64,000 bases of DNA from Smittia aterrima. Lineage: Eukaryota > Arthropoda > Insecta > Diptera > Chironomidae. Positions 39,226-51,632 of the stretch are shown piece after piece. Position numbers and translations under genes: made by a program. Every line of letters begins with the position of its first letter. The first letter of the stretch is position 1. Below the pieces are notes generated by a model. It saw nothing but the letters and a program-made list of their open reading frames with translations, was not told where the DNA came from and made no database searches. Location of the stretch: NCBI GenBank assembly GCA_033063855.1, contig CP093829.1, positions 692,243 to 756,242 of the forward strand, given 5' to 3'.

Positions 39226-42200
39226 AATCTCGGCATGAATCACTTGGCTCTGACAGATTCCAAGCACAACTCTCGTTAATAGTTCATTTCATGTAATTTC
39301 CACGGTTGGATCAACCTTGACAACACAAAAAAATTTAGTTCAAAGTCTTCGGGTGCCGCTTTCGTTTACGACGAAGTTCTCGAAGGACGAAACGGAATTT
39401 AAATTCCTGTTTGTAGTTGGAGCTATCGATTTAGTCGAATGTTTATTTAATTGGATAACTGTGAATGTTATGAGCAGAAGCTTGAATGTAACGAATTGAA
39501 TAATTCTGCCGTTGGAAATTACGCTGTGCGGCAGATCGATGACTTATTATTGTTGTTCCACATCATCGGCTTGAGTTATTGAGCCCAATGACATTCTCAC
39601 TCCATTCAGCCGTCGACGGGTGGAATCGAAAACCAAAAATTCATCCATTTCCATTTAAAATGAGTTTGAGATATCAGAATTTCGATTGAAGACGAATTTG
39701 ATGAGCTTGCGGATTTCGAATGTTTTGTTTGTTATGGAGATTTTTACTGCTTTGCCGTTCTTGACATTGAAGGTTCTCTTTTGCGGTCGTTGAGGGATAA
39801 TGCATTAAACATGAGCCGCCTCACGGGTGTTTGCGACGTGATGAATCTGGAATGTGCGGTGACGTTGATTGCTTATTTAGATTCTCACATCTAAATTGTG
39901 AGTGATTTTCGTTATTCTGACATTTTCGTGACGCTACGAGACTTTCAAGCGATAACAGAACGTGAACTTTGCTGCGAAACGCGCATCGAATTATGAAAGC
40001 GTGCTTCACTTTACAAAATGTTTGTTATTCACAAATTGTGAAAGCCCAGCTGGAGATGTACATTGCGTAATTTACTCTGATTCAATGAAAGTGGTTTTCT
40101 TTGTTGTTTTTTTTGTGTGTGGATTGTAATTAAAAGTTCATCAACCGTTCATTTCTCTGCCTTTGACTGAATGGTAATTAAAATCACAACGGTCACATAT
40201 TATTTTTCAATTAATTACACTTTGAACGAACCTTCGTTGTGCGCTTTGTAACAACAAGCAAGATCATTTTAGCTAGAATTAGATTATCTTTCTATTCCAC
40301 GAGACTCAAGCCGTAAAATTATGTAAATGTCTTCATATTCACCATCAGGTTCGTGTCGATTCAAAAACAGACGAAATGAGATCATTCATAGTCGAGCTAA
40401 TTTACATCATCGTCGTCGTCCTCCTCCTTCACCTTCTGGTGTGAATTTCATTGCTCAAAGCGACTACAGGTGGACGAAAGTGACGTAATGAAGGATTAGA
40501 ATCGACGGAGAACACGAAAAGTTATCATCGTGAAGCACGTTCCTTATCCTCTGTAATTACCGAATGGACGAACATGCATGGGACTAATTCGCACCCACAC
40601 ATTCCATCACGTACGCAAAACGGCCATTCAAAGACTCACAAAGTCATGGAAGTGAATTTTAATGGGAAGAAAGGACAATGAAATGAAAGTTAATGCTTCG
40701 AGCTGTGTTGGCGCGCACAGGTTGTCTGTTTCTGCTTTAAAGACATCAAACAATGAATTTGCAAGTGAAAAGAAGGTTCCGCGAAGGTCACAGACGCTAT
40801 TGAATTTTCATTGGCAATTTCCATTTTCTTTATGAAGCTTCAAGCTTCTCTATAAATCCAATTGACTTCCCGGCCCTTTAGAAGGTGCGCCCGACAAAGT
40901 ATTTTGATGCTCTCGACTCTAATTAACTTAGTCTTGTGATAACTGTAGTGAAAGGCACCTCAAAATTCCGGCAATGCCGTGAGACTCTGCAATAAAAGAG
41001 AATTTCTTTACTTTCCAAGCCAATTGTTAATTTTTGGCGCAAGTTGGATCCTTCCAATGTAATTTATCGCTACACCGAATGAGGCACGCTAAAGTCATTG
41101 CAGTAGATCCGGCCGCGAGGTGTGGTTTCGCGATAACAATTCTGATTTATCATCTTCTCGCATCGATTGACGCAGTAAGCAGCTCGGAAGCGGGTGACGA
41201 TCTACTGACTTGCTAAACTCATTCGAAGGCGAGTGAATACGCAAAATGTCTGAAAAGATAAACAGAAGCACTTGAGCTAGGCTCAGTCGTCATGCCGCGG
41301 AAATGGATCGAACCTTCTTCTTCTTTTGGGGATGAGTCTCACGTAACGTTTCTTCGCAGTCGTCCTTGCCTTTCAAGGATCCATTTTGATGACGAGCGGA
41401 AGAGGAAAAAAGAAGAAAAGAGCTCTAACAACAATAAAATAAAATGTTGAAACTTGAATTTCACTGCGGAAACGGCTTCGAAGAGCTTTCAAATCTCTTT
41501 CCATCATGACCCATTTGGTCTTTGTGAGTTCGCTTAGAAATCATTACATTTAGCACCGGAAAATTCAGGCGATGTAAACATGACACATAAAATTGATGAT
41601 GTTTACGTAGGAGTCTTTTTCATCTCTGTTTGCTCAACACAATTATTTCCAGCAATGCGAGAGATATCATCCGGAGCTCTCATCAATTTCACTCTATGTT
41701 CCGTTGTGTTCTCAAAATGAAAAACTTTAATTTGAAGACTGAAGAGTTTTCTGATTGAGAGTCGATAGACTGTGACGTTAAGCAGCGTTCGAGCGAAGCC
41801 GCGAAACGAGTCAGATAAGAACTCATCGGCAAATATTTTGGAATCGAAGCCAAAGGCGAGGAAGATGAAGTCGAGAAGAGTAAACCAGATGTTGTGGTGG
41901 AGAATCCACTCGAGATATTCATGAGAATGAGATTAATTCGCGCGAGACAAGTGAACTCAAATTTCACTCGACGGAGAACGGTTCTCATGAATCATAGAAA
42001 GAAACACGAGGCGCGCGTGAATCGAGTTCATAAAATTCAACCTTGAAGTAAAGAAAAAAATGACTTTAATTAACTTCTGATTTTAAAGAAACGACGAGTT
42101 CGGGTGTAAGAACAATGGAGCGAGCGAAAATTAAGCGAAAAAGTTTCACCCTCCGAACAATTGCGTTTTGCTACCGTCATGCTTGAAATAGAGAAGGCAA

Positions 42201-45200
42201 ACGATGAGAACTCGTCGCCGATGCGTGCTCGAGAGAACTCAAAAATCTCCAACTCGAACGGAAACGTCCAATTTTCATCTTCATGATTTCTTATGACATG
42301 TCGTTTATATTTATAATTTGAAATTACTTTGGAGTTGCATCAGGTTTGATTCACTTCAGTCTCGCTCTGACGATTGCCCTTTAAATTTTCTCATTCTCTG
42401 ATCCTTATGGTTTGGGTCGGTTCCTCTGAGTAATTACGGTCTTGATTTAAGTTTGAGAGAGACACTGATGACCTGTAATTATGCGCAATCAACAAATTCT
42501 CTTCCGTCCGTTTCCATTCCATTCCTTTCACTCACTCGACGGACAAGTTGTTGTGACATTTTTCTGATGGCAAACGCTTTTCACTTTTGAAAATCAATTA
42601 ATTGAATTGACGAAGTTTAAAGTCCAATGGTCGACTGGAACATTGAATAAATGAAAAAAGGGTTGAGAGAGCCAGAAAATCATTAAAGCAACGTCAGTAA
42701 TCGATAAAAAGTTGTTGCACATTCACTTGGTATCAAATTTCATTGACGTTATGAGCATGAGAACATTTCTGAGCTTATTTTGCGATCGTAGGTCTTCATG
42801 AAATAAGTTCTCTCTTCGTTGTCGTCCTCGTTTGATCCAGTTATGCTTGAATAGCTTGAGCAGATTAAAATTCTTCGGGCGATTGTCACATAAATTTAGG
42901 AATTACCAGAACCTTTTCCCTTTTCGAAAATTTCTTTTTTATGACCCGCAAATGAATTCTAAAATTAGGATTAATTTCATTAAAATATTTTTATGGATTC
43001 TACGTGAGGGAATCGATAAATTCACACCCAAGTCCTCTGTCGCGATCGATGCTTCATTAATTTCATGTCAATCATTAGGAATTTTCGTTCAAAAGATTAA
43101 AGGGAGTCAAACGCTAATCTTAATGAGCCATTAACATTGACTTTGACCGTCGAGAGCTGCTCCCATTACCAAGAAGACTTTCGTTCTCAATTAACTCCAA
43201 TTTAACTCGCGCAACCCTGAATTCTGTCGTGAGAGAAGAAGAAGACGATGCGAACAAAAAAAAAACTTTTTGAGCTTGAGAAGAATTTCTAATGAGAAAA
43301 TAATGTCATTTCTCTTTCTTGAGTTCATCTTGTTCCTCGTCTTGCGTTTTGATTAAATCTTAATAAAATAAAATAACTCGAAGGGCTTTTCTGATTCGAA
43401 AGTGATGTCTTTAGAGAGTTCAATCCCCAAGTTTATCGTAAATCACTTTATCCTTAGGAGAAAAGCCCCAAATTGAACACAGAGCGGAAACAAAAATATT
43501 CATTTAACAATTCTCGAGAGCGACTTTCCGACTTTCAATTTTTACGATTCTCACTGCATACAAGATTTCCATTCGACTTTCATCATGGAAACTCATCTCA
43601 TGCTAATCAACACTCAATTTTTTCGTGCTACGTTTAACCCAGAAAAGTTTATTAATTGATGTTGAGTCGTTTCCATTAAAGAACTCCGTGCAACTGCAAA
43701 TGCAGTAGAGTAAATCACTCATCGAGTGTTTGAATATCGTTCCCTTCAAAATAAACAGAAATAATCATTTTTCAGTTGTATCGCGAGCTAAATATTTTTT
43801 TTTTCGGAGACTCAAGCATGTCACTCAACACACCATGATATGCGCACAGATGGTGCTTCCTCCCACTTAATATGAAAAATTAGGAATTTAAATGCTCTCC
43901 ATGTGTTGTGCGATAAGAAGAAGTTTTATGGATTAGTTGAAGACATGAAGGAAAGCGAAGAGAGAGCTTTGTTCCTCAACTGCCGGATGGCTGAATGAAC
44001 GCTTAATTAATTCTTAATATTCCAGGCGTGACAACAATGAACACATGGAAGTCTAAATGAAGTTCCCTCATTTCTTTTATAACTCGAATGACAACCAAAT
44101 TAACGCAATTAAACAAATAAAAGTGAAACAGTTTCAGCATCGCAACACAATTCGAAACCGCTTAACGATGTGTTTGATGTCGGCAAATGCAAAGAATTCA
44201 AATAACGAGACCACAGAAAAATCTCTTTTCTCTTCTTTTCTCGGGTAAACAGACGATTTGAACAATTTTTGTTCGCTTTAATAGAATTGAGTTTACTTTT
44301 AAGATTCTCAAATCGCGTTAATTGAGTTTTTCAATAGACTTTTTTCTCTCAGCCGGTGGCCGCAATTGAAATTTTGGTTTTACGTTCGCGAATTTGTTTA
44401 CCGCTTGGGATAGGACGAGTTCGTAGATGAAGTCAATTCAGAAAATTCTAAGAAAGCAATCATGAAATTACTCTGAAGTAACTGATAAACTTCCCCTCAC
44501 GCTAAGCTTCACATTTCAATTTCTTCCTTCTGCTATAAAAAATTTCTAAAATTGAAAATACTTAATTCACCCACGCGCGTCTGCTTTTTTCTGTTGTTCT
44601 AGATTCTCGTTACACTGAAATCTAATTTCTCATCGTGGCTTTCAGCTGACTTAGAAGAAGCGCGAAAAGCAGGAATGTTCAAATAAGGAAATTCGTGGAA
44701 TTTAATGAGCGTCGTAAATAGAATTCTAAATTTACGCAATCATGAATTCGATTGTTTATTTTTGGAGCTTTCTATTTCCCCCCATCCCTTAATAAAATCG
44801 ATTCTCAGTTTGTCGTCGCAATTGAGTTAACGATTCGAGAAGTTTATACTTTTTTTTTGTTCGTAAATATTTCCTTCCTTCCTTTCCTTCTTCTGTGTCT
44901 CATTCGCTTCTCGTTCCATCCAACACCGGTAAACTGATAAAGTCTAATTTTAGGCCGAAAATTGAATTTTTAATGGTTGGATGATGAGCGACAAGGCCTG
45001 GAGTGGATCTGATTAATGTCTATTTCGAGTCAGCCTTTCCGTGCCGCATTTGATAACGAAAACGATCAGGCAACGGCTTCCGTTTCATGTCCCATAAATT
45101 TACATGTAAAAGGACAATCTAATTACGAAGCGTGAGTTGAGATTCTCCTGTTCCCTCTCGAAGAGGTTTGTAAGCATTTTCCTCTGCTCGGCACGCCCCA

Positions 45201-48200
45201 AGCTAAACGAAACTGCTACATTGCACAAAGTCTGGAAATTTCCAATTAAAATTTTTGCGGTCTACACTTTGAAGATGTTACGACGTGTGCGGAGGAAATT
45301 TATAAATAACTTCGCTGTAAATTCTTTTACGGCTTTTCTCGAAACTACTTTGTTTGCTCGTGCATCTGAATATTTTCTGAAAATTACCGAAAAGCGAATA
45401 TTGCCCTTTCTGACCGGAATTTAATTATTTTTATGATTAACACATGAACTCTTCAATTAAACGATTTCATTCGAAGTTCTACGCATTGTCGCAGGTCACG
45501 ATAGCTTCGCCAAAAAAAATTACGACTTTCTCTTCTCCGCATTACTACTTCTCCTAGTACTGATAAGAATTTACGACATTCCATTTGAGCAGAATCGTAA
45601 TTTGGTTACATCAGATAAGAACGAAGAATTGTGTCGTTTACTTACATCTTCCTGTTGTAAAACAGTTTTTATAAAACTCCTAAAAAGAAATATTGCCGAC
45701 AATAACTCAAACGTCAGCATTGCATTATCGGCAAGCCCCAGCGACACTTTCCACTTCATTTCCTTCTCACTCGTTTCCATGTAAATTCTTAGGTTTACTT
45801 TGATTCAGCTCTTCCTTTTCGGTCTTGTTATCAGTAGATAAATTCGAACAAATTTCTGGGGCGATCCCATTCAGGTTAAGTAAATGAAACGAACGAAATG
45901 AATTTATTATGCATGGGTTTGTGTTGGGAGTGGAAGCATTAAATTAATGGAATACGTTTAAGGCACTTTGTCTCTGCGATCCTTCTTAAACGACGAAGGA
46001 GGAGATAGAAGCGGAGATTGAATATTCGGAATTGAAATTTGATTCTTTTTGATAACAAATGTTTCCTTAAATCTCTTCCGCAACTCAATTTTCCCTCGCT
46101 CATTGCTCCTCATAATGAAATCCTTCTTAAAGAATGTCGTCAGCAAATATAAATAGTCTCCCTGAATCATTTTCATGTCACTTAGAGCAAATAAACATTC
46201 CAATCTGCTCCCGTCTCCCCCTTCGTTTGCTATAAAAAAGTCCGACATTGTTCAATTGTTTGTGAGGCTTTCGAATCAACATTTGTTTTGCGCGCGTAAT
46301 CTGCTCAGTGATGCGACATGCTTTAGCTGAAAAGATTTTGTTGATGGACACAGAAAATGTTTTTTTTAGTGTCTCCCGTTCTCCGACGCCGATTTTATTT
46401 ATGATGAACTGTGAATGAGTTCCATGTGTCGCTGTTAAGCAATTGTCGAGCATTCCATTGGTCTGCTCCGCAATATGTTCGCACACATTTCCCATGGAGC
46501 TATTTTTATCAAAGAGCAGCGGAAAAATATCGCGAAGCGTTACACAATCATTCGCGACGCTGACATGCGAAAAACAATCGAACACGTGAATTGTATGATC
46601 CGTTAAGTTGAGTAAACAAAGCCGTAATCGTCAAGTGTTGCTCATAACTATTCCTCAAATTCCACTTGTCGAATTAGTGAAATTCGATGCGATTGCGAAA
46701 CGAAGAAGACGAACAAACCAACGCAACGTGAAATTTTACATATTTACAAGAGTTTAGTGAAAACGCATGTTCATTCCTTTGGAATGTCGATGGGAAAGTT
46801 TTCAATTTCTTTTAGCGGTTTTCATGTTTCGAATGTTTAAGCAACACACGAGAAATCTTTTCTCTTCGAAATGCGTTTAAGAAGGTGAAAATGAATGAAC
46901 GTTTCTCGAATTTATGATCGAGATGAATGATTGAGGCGAAGCGGCGAGTAATCGATACAAATTCAATGTTGCTAGAGCATCAGGTGTAATTCAATAAGCA
47001 TCATGGATCAAGTTAGAACACGACGGGGAAATATTGTCGATGAGATGGGTGGTGAATATTACTCACTGAATAATCAATGATGCTTGTAAGTTTCTCTCGT
47101 CTTTCCACGTCGAAGAACATTCTGTTCGAGGCTTGTAACATTGTAATAATTCGTATTTATGATCAAAGCGACGTGTCAACTCTTGGCAGCAATGGATAAA
47201 GCCATTTGACGTCTTTTGAGAAAAGAAAATGTTTCGCAAAGCTCGAACATCATTAAATTTGCAAAGGAGCCACCGTATGATACGAAACCTTCTTCTTTCG
47301 AGGCTCTCTATTCGCAACGAAATCTGAGCCCTTGACTGAAACGGAAAATTAAATATCTTCAATCATCTTCCCACATCATGTCGTCGCTTCCTTGTTGCCG
47401 TAGATTAACAAATTGTTATTTATTGAGTCAAATTAATTTCATTCCATGTTGAGAGTTTGAGCGAGATTATCAACGACAAATCCTCGTGCAGCAAATTTAA
47501 TCAAATAATTGGATTCTGCATATCTACATGAGTCCCTCTTGTTGCATTCTTTGCTATATGCTCTTTCCGAGTCATAACGAACAGCACTCGCGTTTAGGAA
47601 AAAAATAGAAATTCAGCATTTAAATGAATTTGAAAGAATCTAAAAGGGTTTTTCTCCTTTTATTTCCAATCCCTAAAAAGAACTTTTCCGATTCAATCTA
47701 GAAAAGTTCTTTATTCTCACACAAATTGAACAAAATTTTCCTCCTGAGAAAAAATCCTAAACAATATTTCTTCCGTTTTAATTCATTATGAGAGGAGAAT
47801 TTTTTTCATTGCAAAATGGTTCGAAGATAAATTGCAGCGGCAAAAAGAGATAAAGCACATTTTAATATGGAAGCTAGAACCTCGAGTCGGCTGGAATCGT
47901 TTCCATTGAAACAATCGGACGAAGAAGGAAAAGTTTTTCTCTCTCTAATTGGCTTCTGCGATTTGCTTGTTCTTTGGGAAAGTAATTTTCACAATCGTGG
48001 CTGGCAATTAAACTATTACGTTGAACTGAGAAGAAATATCTCTTAATTGTGCAATTGCTGTAAAGATTCGATGCGGAGAGAAACTGAACTGAACCAGTTT
48101 AGTCGATTACGGCGCTTATTGAAATAAATATTGAAACGATCTGGCAGAAACTGTTGCATAAGCATTCGAAAGGACTCAATAGCTTTGATGTGAACCAGAT

Positions 48201-51200
48201 GCAGTTTCTACGATAAAATTGGATTATGAAACTGTCCTGTCGGGAGAACTAAGAGTTCCTTATGCATCTTGTGCATGAGAAATTCTTCCGTCCAAGCATA
48301 AAACAAAACCAAATTGCTTCAACCCCATTTCAAGCTGTTTCTTCGTCCCTGAACATCAAAACCAACTTTCGTAGAAAATTGAAATAAAGTTTGATGTCGA
48401 TTTGTTTTCATTTCTGTTGCCACGATGGAGAAACGATGTTTGCCTGAAGAAACATTCTTCGTTCAAAAGGAGGAGAAGAAGCGGAGTTCATGCACAATCG
48501 AAGATGAAGAGAAATAAAATTTCCGTTCAATGTATCGAAACATTTACATGCCATTGACGATGACTTGTGGGATGAATGATTATCAAGGGGGAGTTTGCTC
48601 ATGGGAGCGAGCGTCAATGGAAATTGTAACCGAGTGATAGTGCAAATTCAATGTCGTTTTCTCCATTTTATTTTATTTTGCCTTCCTGCTAGTCATCTTT
48701 TGCGTCAGAGTGTAATCTTTATCAATTATTCATCACCAAAGCTAAAAACAACTTTGTTTTTACTCTTAAAATAGATATAGAGCAAAGGTCTTAAATAATT
48801 AATTGTCGTACGTGATTTCGACTATAAAACTAAAGAAAAATAAATTGCCCGTGTCGTAAACACTCAATCGAATCTGATATGGAGTCACGATACACAAATC
48901 GAGTCGATTTACATGTTTTAGCGCGATGACTTTTGAAACAACAATAATCTGAGCGATTCATCGTTTTCAAGCGACCATAAGTTTTATTTTTACATCCGAA
49001 CTTTGAGTTGCGCCGTGAAGTTCAACGATCGGAAAGGAGAAGAAGAGAGAACATGAATCAATTTTCATATTTAACATGTTTATGACGCCAAGCGCAGCGT
49101 GCGCGACAGTGCTGGAGATTAATTTCCCTCCATCTACAACCTTTTTTCTGTTTTTAAACAAACCAAAGAATCATTTACATTGAACGACACTTGTCGGTTT
49201 ACATTTGAATCAGACTCACTTGTTGTGAGTTTTGTTTTGGCGTAATTAATCGAGGGAAGCATTAAAAAGAGCCTCGAGTTGTGTGGGAAAAGTCGTAATG
49301 ATTAATTAGCTTTTGGAATGTTTCCCGCTTTCGTCGTCAATTTATCATCAAAATAAAAATCAAATTTAAGTTCCATCAAGTGTTTTCCCCCCTAACTCTC
49401 ATTGACTCGTGGAACACGATTGCTTAACACGGAAACTTTTACTTTGATGACTTCATGACGACGCAAAAAGCACTACAGTGAATTATGTCACCGACGATGG
49501 AAATCCTGCGTAAGTCAGTGAACTCTTCGTTGATTGAGAAGTCGCATTATTCAATGAAGAGAAAAAAAAAGAAACTTTCTAATTACACAAACGTCGACGG
49601 AATGTTTACCAATAAAAAAAAAATCTCAAAGTGCTCAATCGATCATAATTTCATTTTCAGCCTTCACACTTCGGAATGGCTTTTCTGTCAGTTAATTGAA
49701 GCTGGAAGTTCCTGCTCTCACAGACAGACACAAACAGGTTCAAATAGACAAAGCGATGGCCTTAAGCCAAGGCGAATATCGACAATTGTAGTGAACTCTT
49801 ATGAAAGTCTCAACAATTAATCGTTTCAAACACTTTCACATTCGATTTATGTTCATTCTTCTTTAATAATGTCTAATGATAATCCATGGCCCGAGGCGAG
49901 TTCCCTTCTAATTGCATTGAATAAAACCAAGACAGCGAAAATCTCCGAGGAGATTTATTTACTTCGTTAAATGAGCGAGAGAGCAAAGCTATTAATTAAA
50001 ATTAGAGTCCGCGTGGTCCTCCTACGTCTTGGTGGTCGTAGAATTGAATGGGATATTACGATTGTTCGCCTTTCTTGCAAGCGACGCTGATCTCATGAGG
50101 TCATTTAAGTGAGCAGCGGAATGCTGTGGGTAGTCGCTTGAACTAATTGAATGTAACAGATGATACAACCATCGACAGCCTTAAATGATATTTTGGAAAT
50201 CACTTCGACTCGTTCATCGCTGATTAATGAACATTCGTTGGAGGTCAATGAGCTCGTTAGAGATTGCGAGCGAATATTAATTCAACGCCAACAGTAAATT
50301 GAAATGTTCGTTTGCATGTGCATTTAGCATTTCGTTGGGCAATTTATGTAAACAAATTCGTTTCGCCAGCCACTCCATAATCGCTTTGAATTTTATTGCC
50401 CAATAATAGTGAAAATATAATTGAGCCTGTTGCACGCTAAGCTTAAAGTTCTCTCCTTTGCCCGATATGGGAATGACTCTGGAATTTCTCAAACTTTGTT
50501 GCCTGTTCCTGCCTCAACAATTTTTTATGTTTACAATGTTGGCGTCGTTGCCGCCTGTCTCGAAGTAAAGCATAAAAGCCACGACTCATAAAGTTTGATT
50601 TTTCTGTTTTTTTTTTTGAGAACTTTTACGACACTTTCCACTTGAGATCGTTTTACAATGCAACGTTAACATGGAACAGAGCTCTGTCGGAACGAGTAAC
50701 TTGTTTGTTATTCGTCAATCAATCACAGAATCATAAAAAGGCAATTGATGGGTGCATGCTTGACTCTAGATGGGAACTTCGTTATGAACAAAATAATTCC
50801 TACTTCAACGACGTATCAAATTTCAGAATTTAACAATTCATTCCTTCCAGCATCGACGACTCGCCTTCTGTAACAGCCGTCGCTTCTCGTTCATGTCAAG
50901 AGCAAAAACCCGCTGATGGGATTAGAGTTGAGTTTCAAACACAAAAAGAAGAATGTCGAGAACGAAAATGACTGTCAAGTGCTCTTCAGAAACTTGAAAA
51001 GTGTTCGATTGCATTTCTTTTTTTATTATTTCGCTCATCGTCCTGAGTTTATTGATCGATTGAATGTATAAATAGTTTGTTTCGATTTTCCCTTGTGTCT
51101 GTTATCAATGCAACTGCTTCATCAGACTTGAAGTGGTCTCGATGGAGACATTTTTCATTTATCGTTGCGCAACGACAAAGTTTGTTGACACTTTTTCTAA

Positions 51201-51226
51201 CAAATTTTTTCTTCTCTTTATTTCAG
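39226..51226. other. first intron of fwd, right part; no gene supported
   Basis: About 12 kb, AT-rich. The longest open frames (minus 45958-46248 and 46178-46585; plus 49485-49820) overlap one another or are Lys-rich and show no family signature. No RNA gene or mobile element recognised. Regulatory elements are likely but cannot be called by eye. Confidence 0.45.
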
Positions 51227-51632
51227 ATGATTTGAAGTCTTTCGACATGTTCAACTGACCGTAACGATGATGTTACGCAATCAATCGATTTCAATCGAAG
51301 ACATTCTGTAATGAGACCAGCACATCATCAGATGTCGTCAATTGAATTCATCAATTCATTCATTTAGTAATTGCCGACAACAATCCATCGACTTTGTGTG
51401 ACCGACTTCAACGCTTCTCATCAATTCGACATTTGAAATTGTTTATATTTCGTTTTCTACGGTCGTGCGCGGCATCTTTAAAGTCATCACTCTCTCTCGC
51501 CCCGATTAACTTCTCAAAACTAAATGAGATTTTAACCGAAGAAGAAAGCAAGTGGAGAAAACAGTTTTTCTTTTGTTCGCGTTACAAATTTTTCTTTTTT
51601 TACGTTCGATGTGTTCATGAATCACGCGAAAG
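51227..51632 (+). other. 5' UTR part of the fwd start-codon exon
   Basis: The acceptor CTTTATTTCAG ends at 51226. The 406 bases before the ATG contain several short upstream ATGs, which may dampen translation. Confidence 0.55.

Noticed and set aside
45958..46585. Two overlapping minus-strand open frames of 96 and 135 residues in the fwd intron
   Set aside because: They cover the same DNA in different frames, the longer one has no ATG at its 5' end, and neither shows a domain, signal peptide or biased composition. Chance frames of this size are expected in this much intron.
49485..49820. 111-residue ATG-started ORF in the fwd intron
   Set aside because: Lys/Ser-rich and low in complexity, no splice or poly(A) context, no family recognised.
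31527..51226. tRNA, rRNA, CRISPR, or transposon with terminal repeats and transposase
   Set aside because: No cloverleaf-like segment with a recognisable T-loop box, no spaced direct repeats and no transposase-like or reverse-transcriptase-like frame found by eye.
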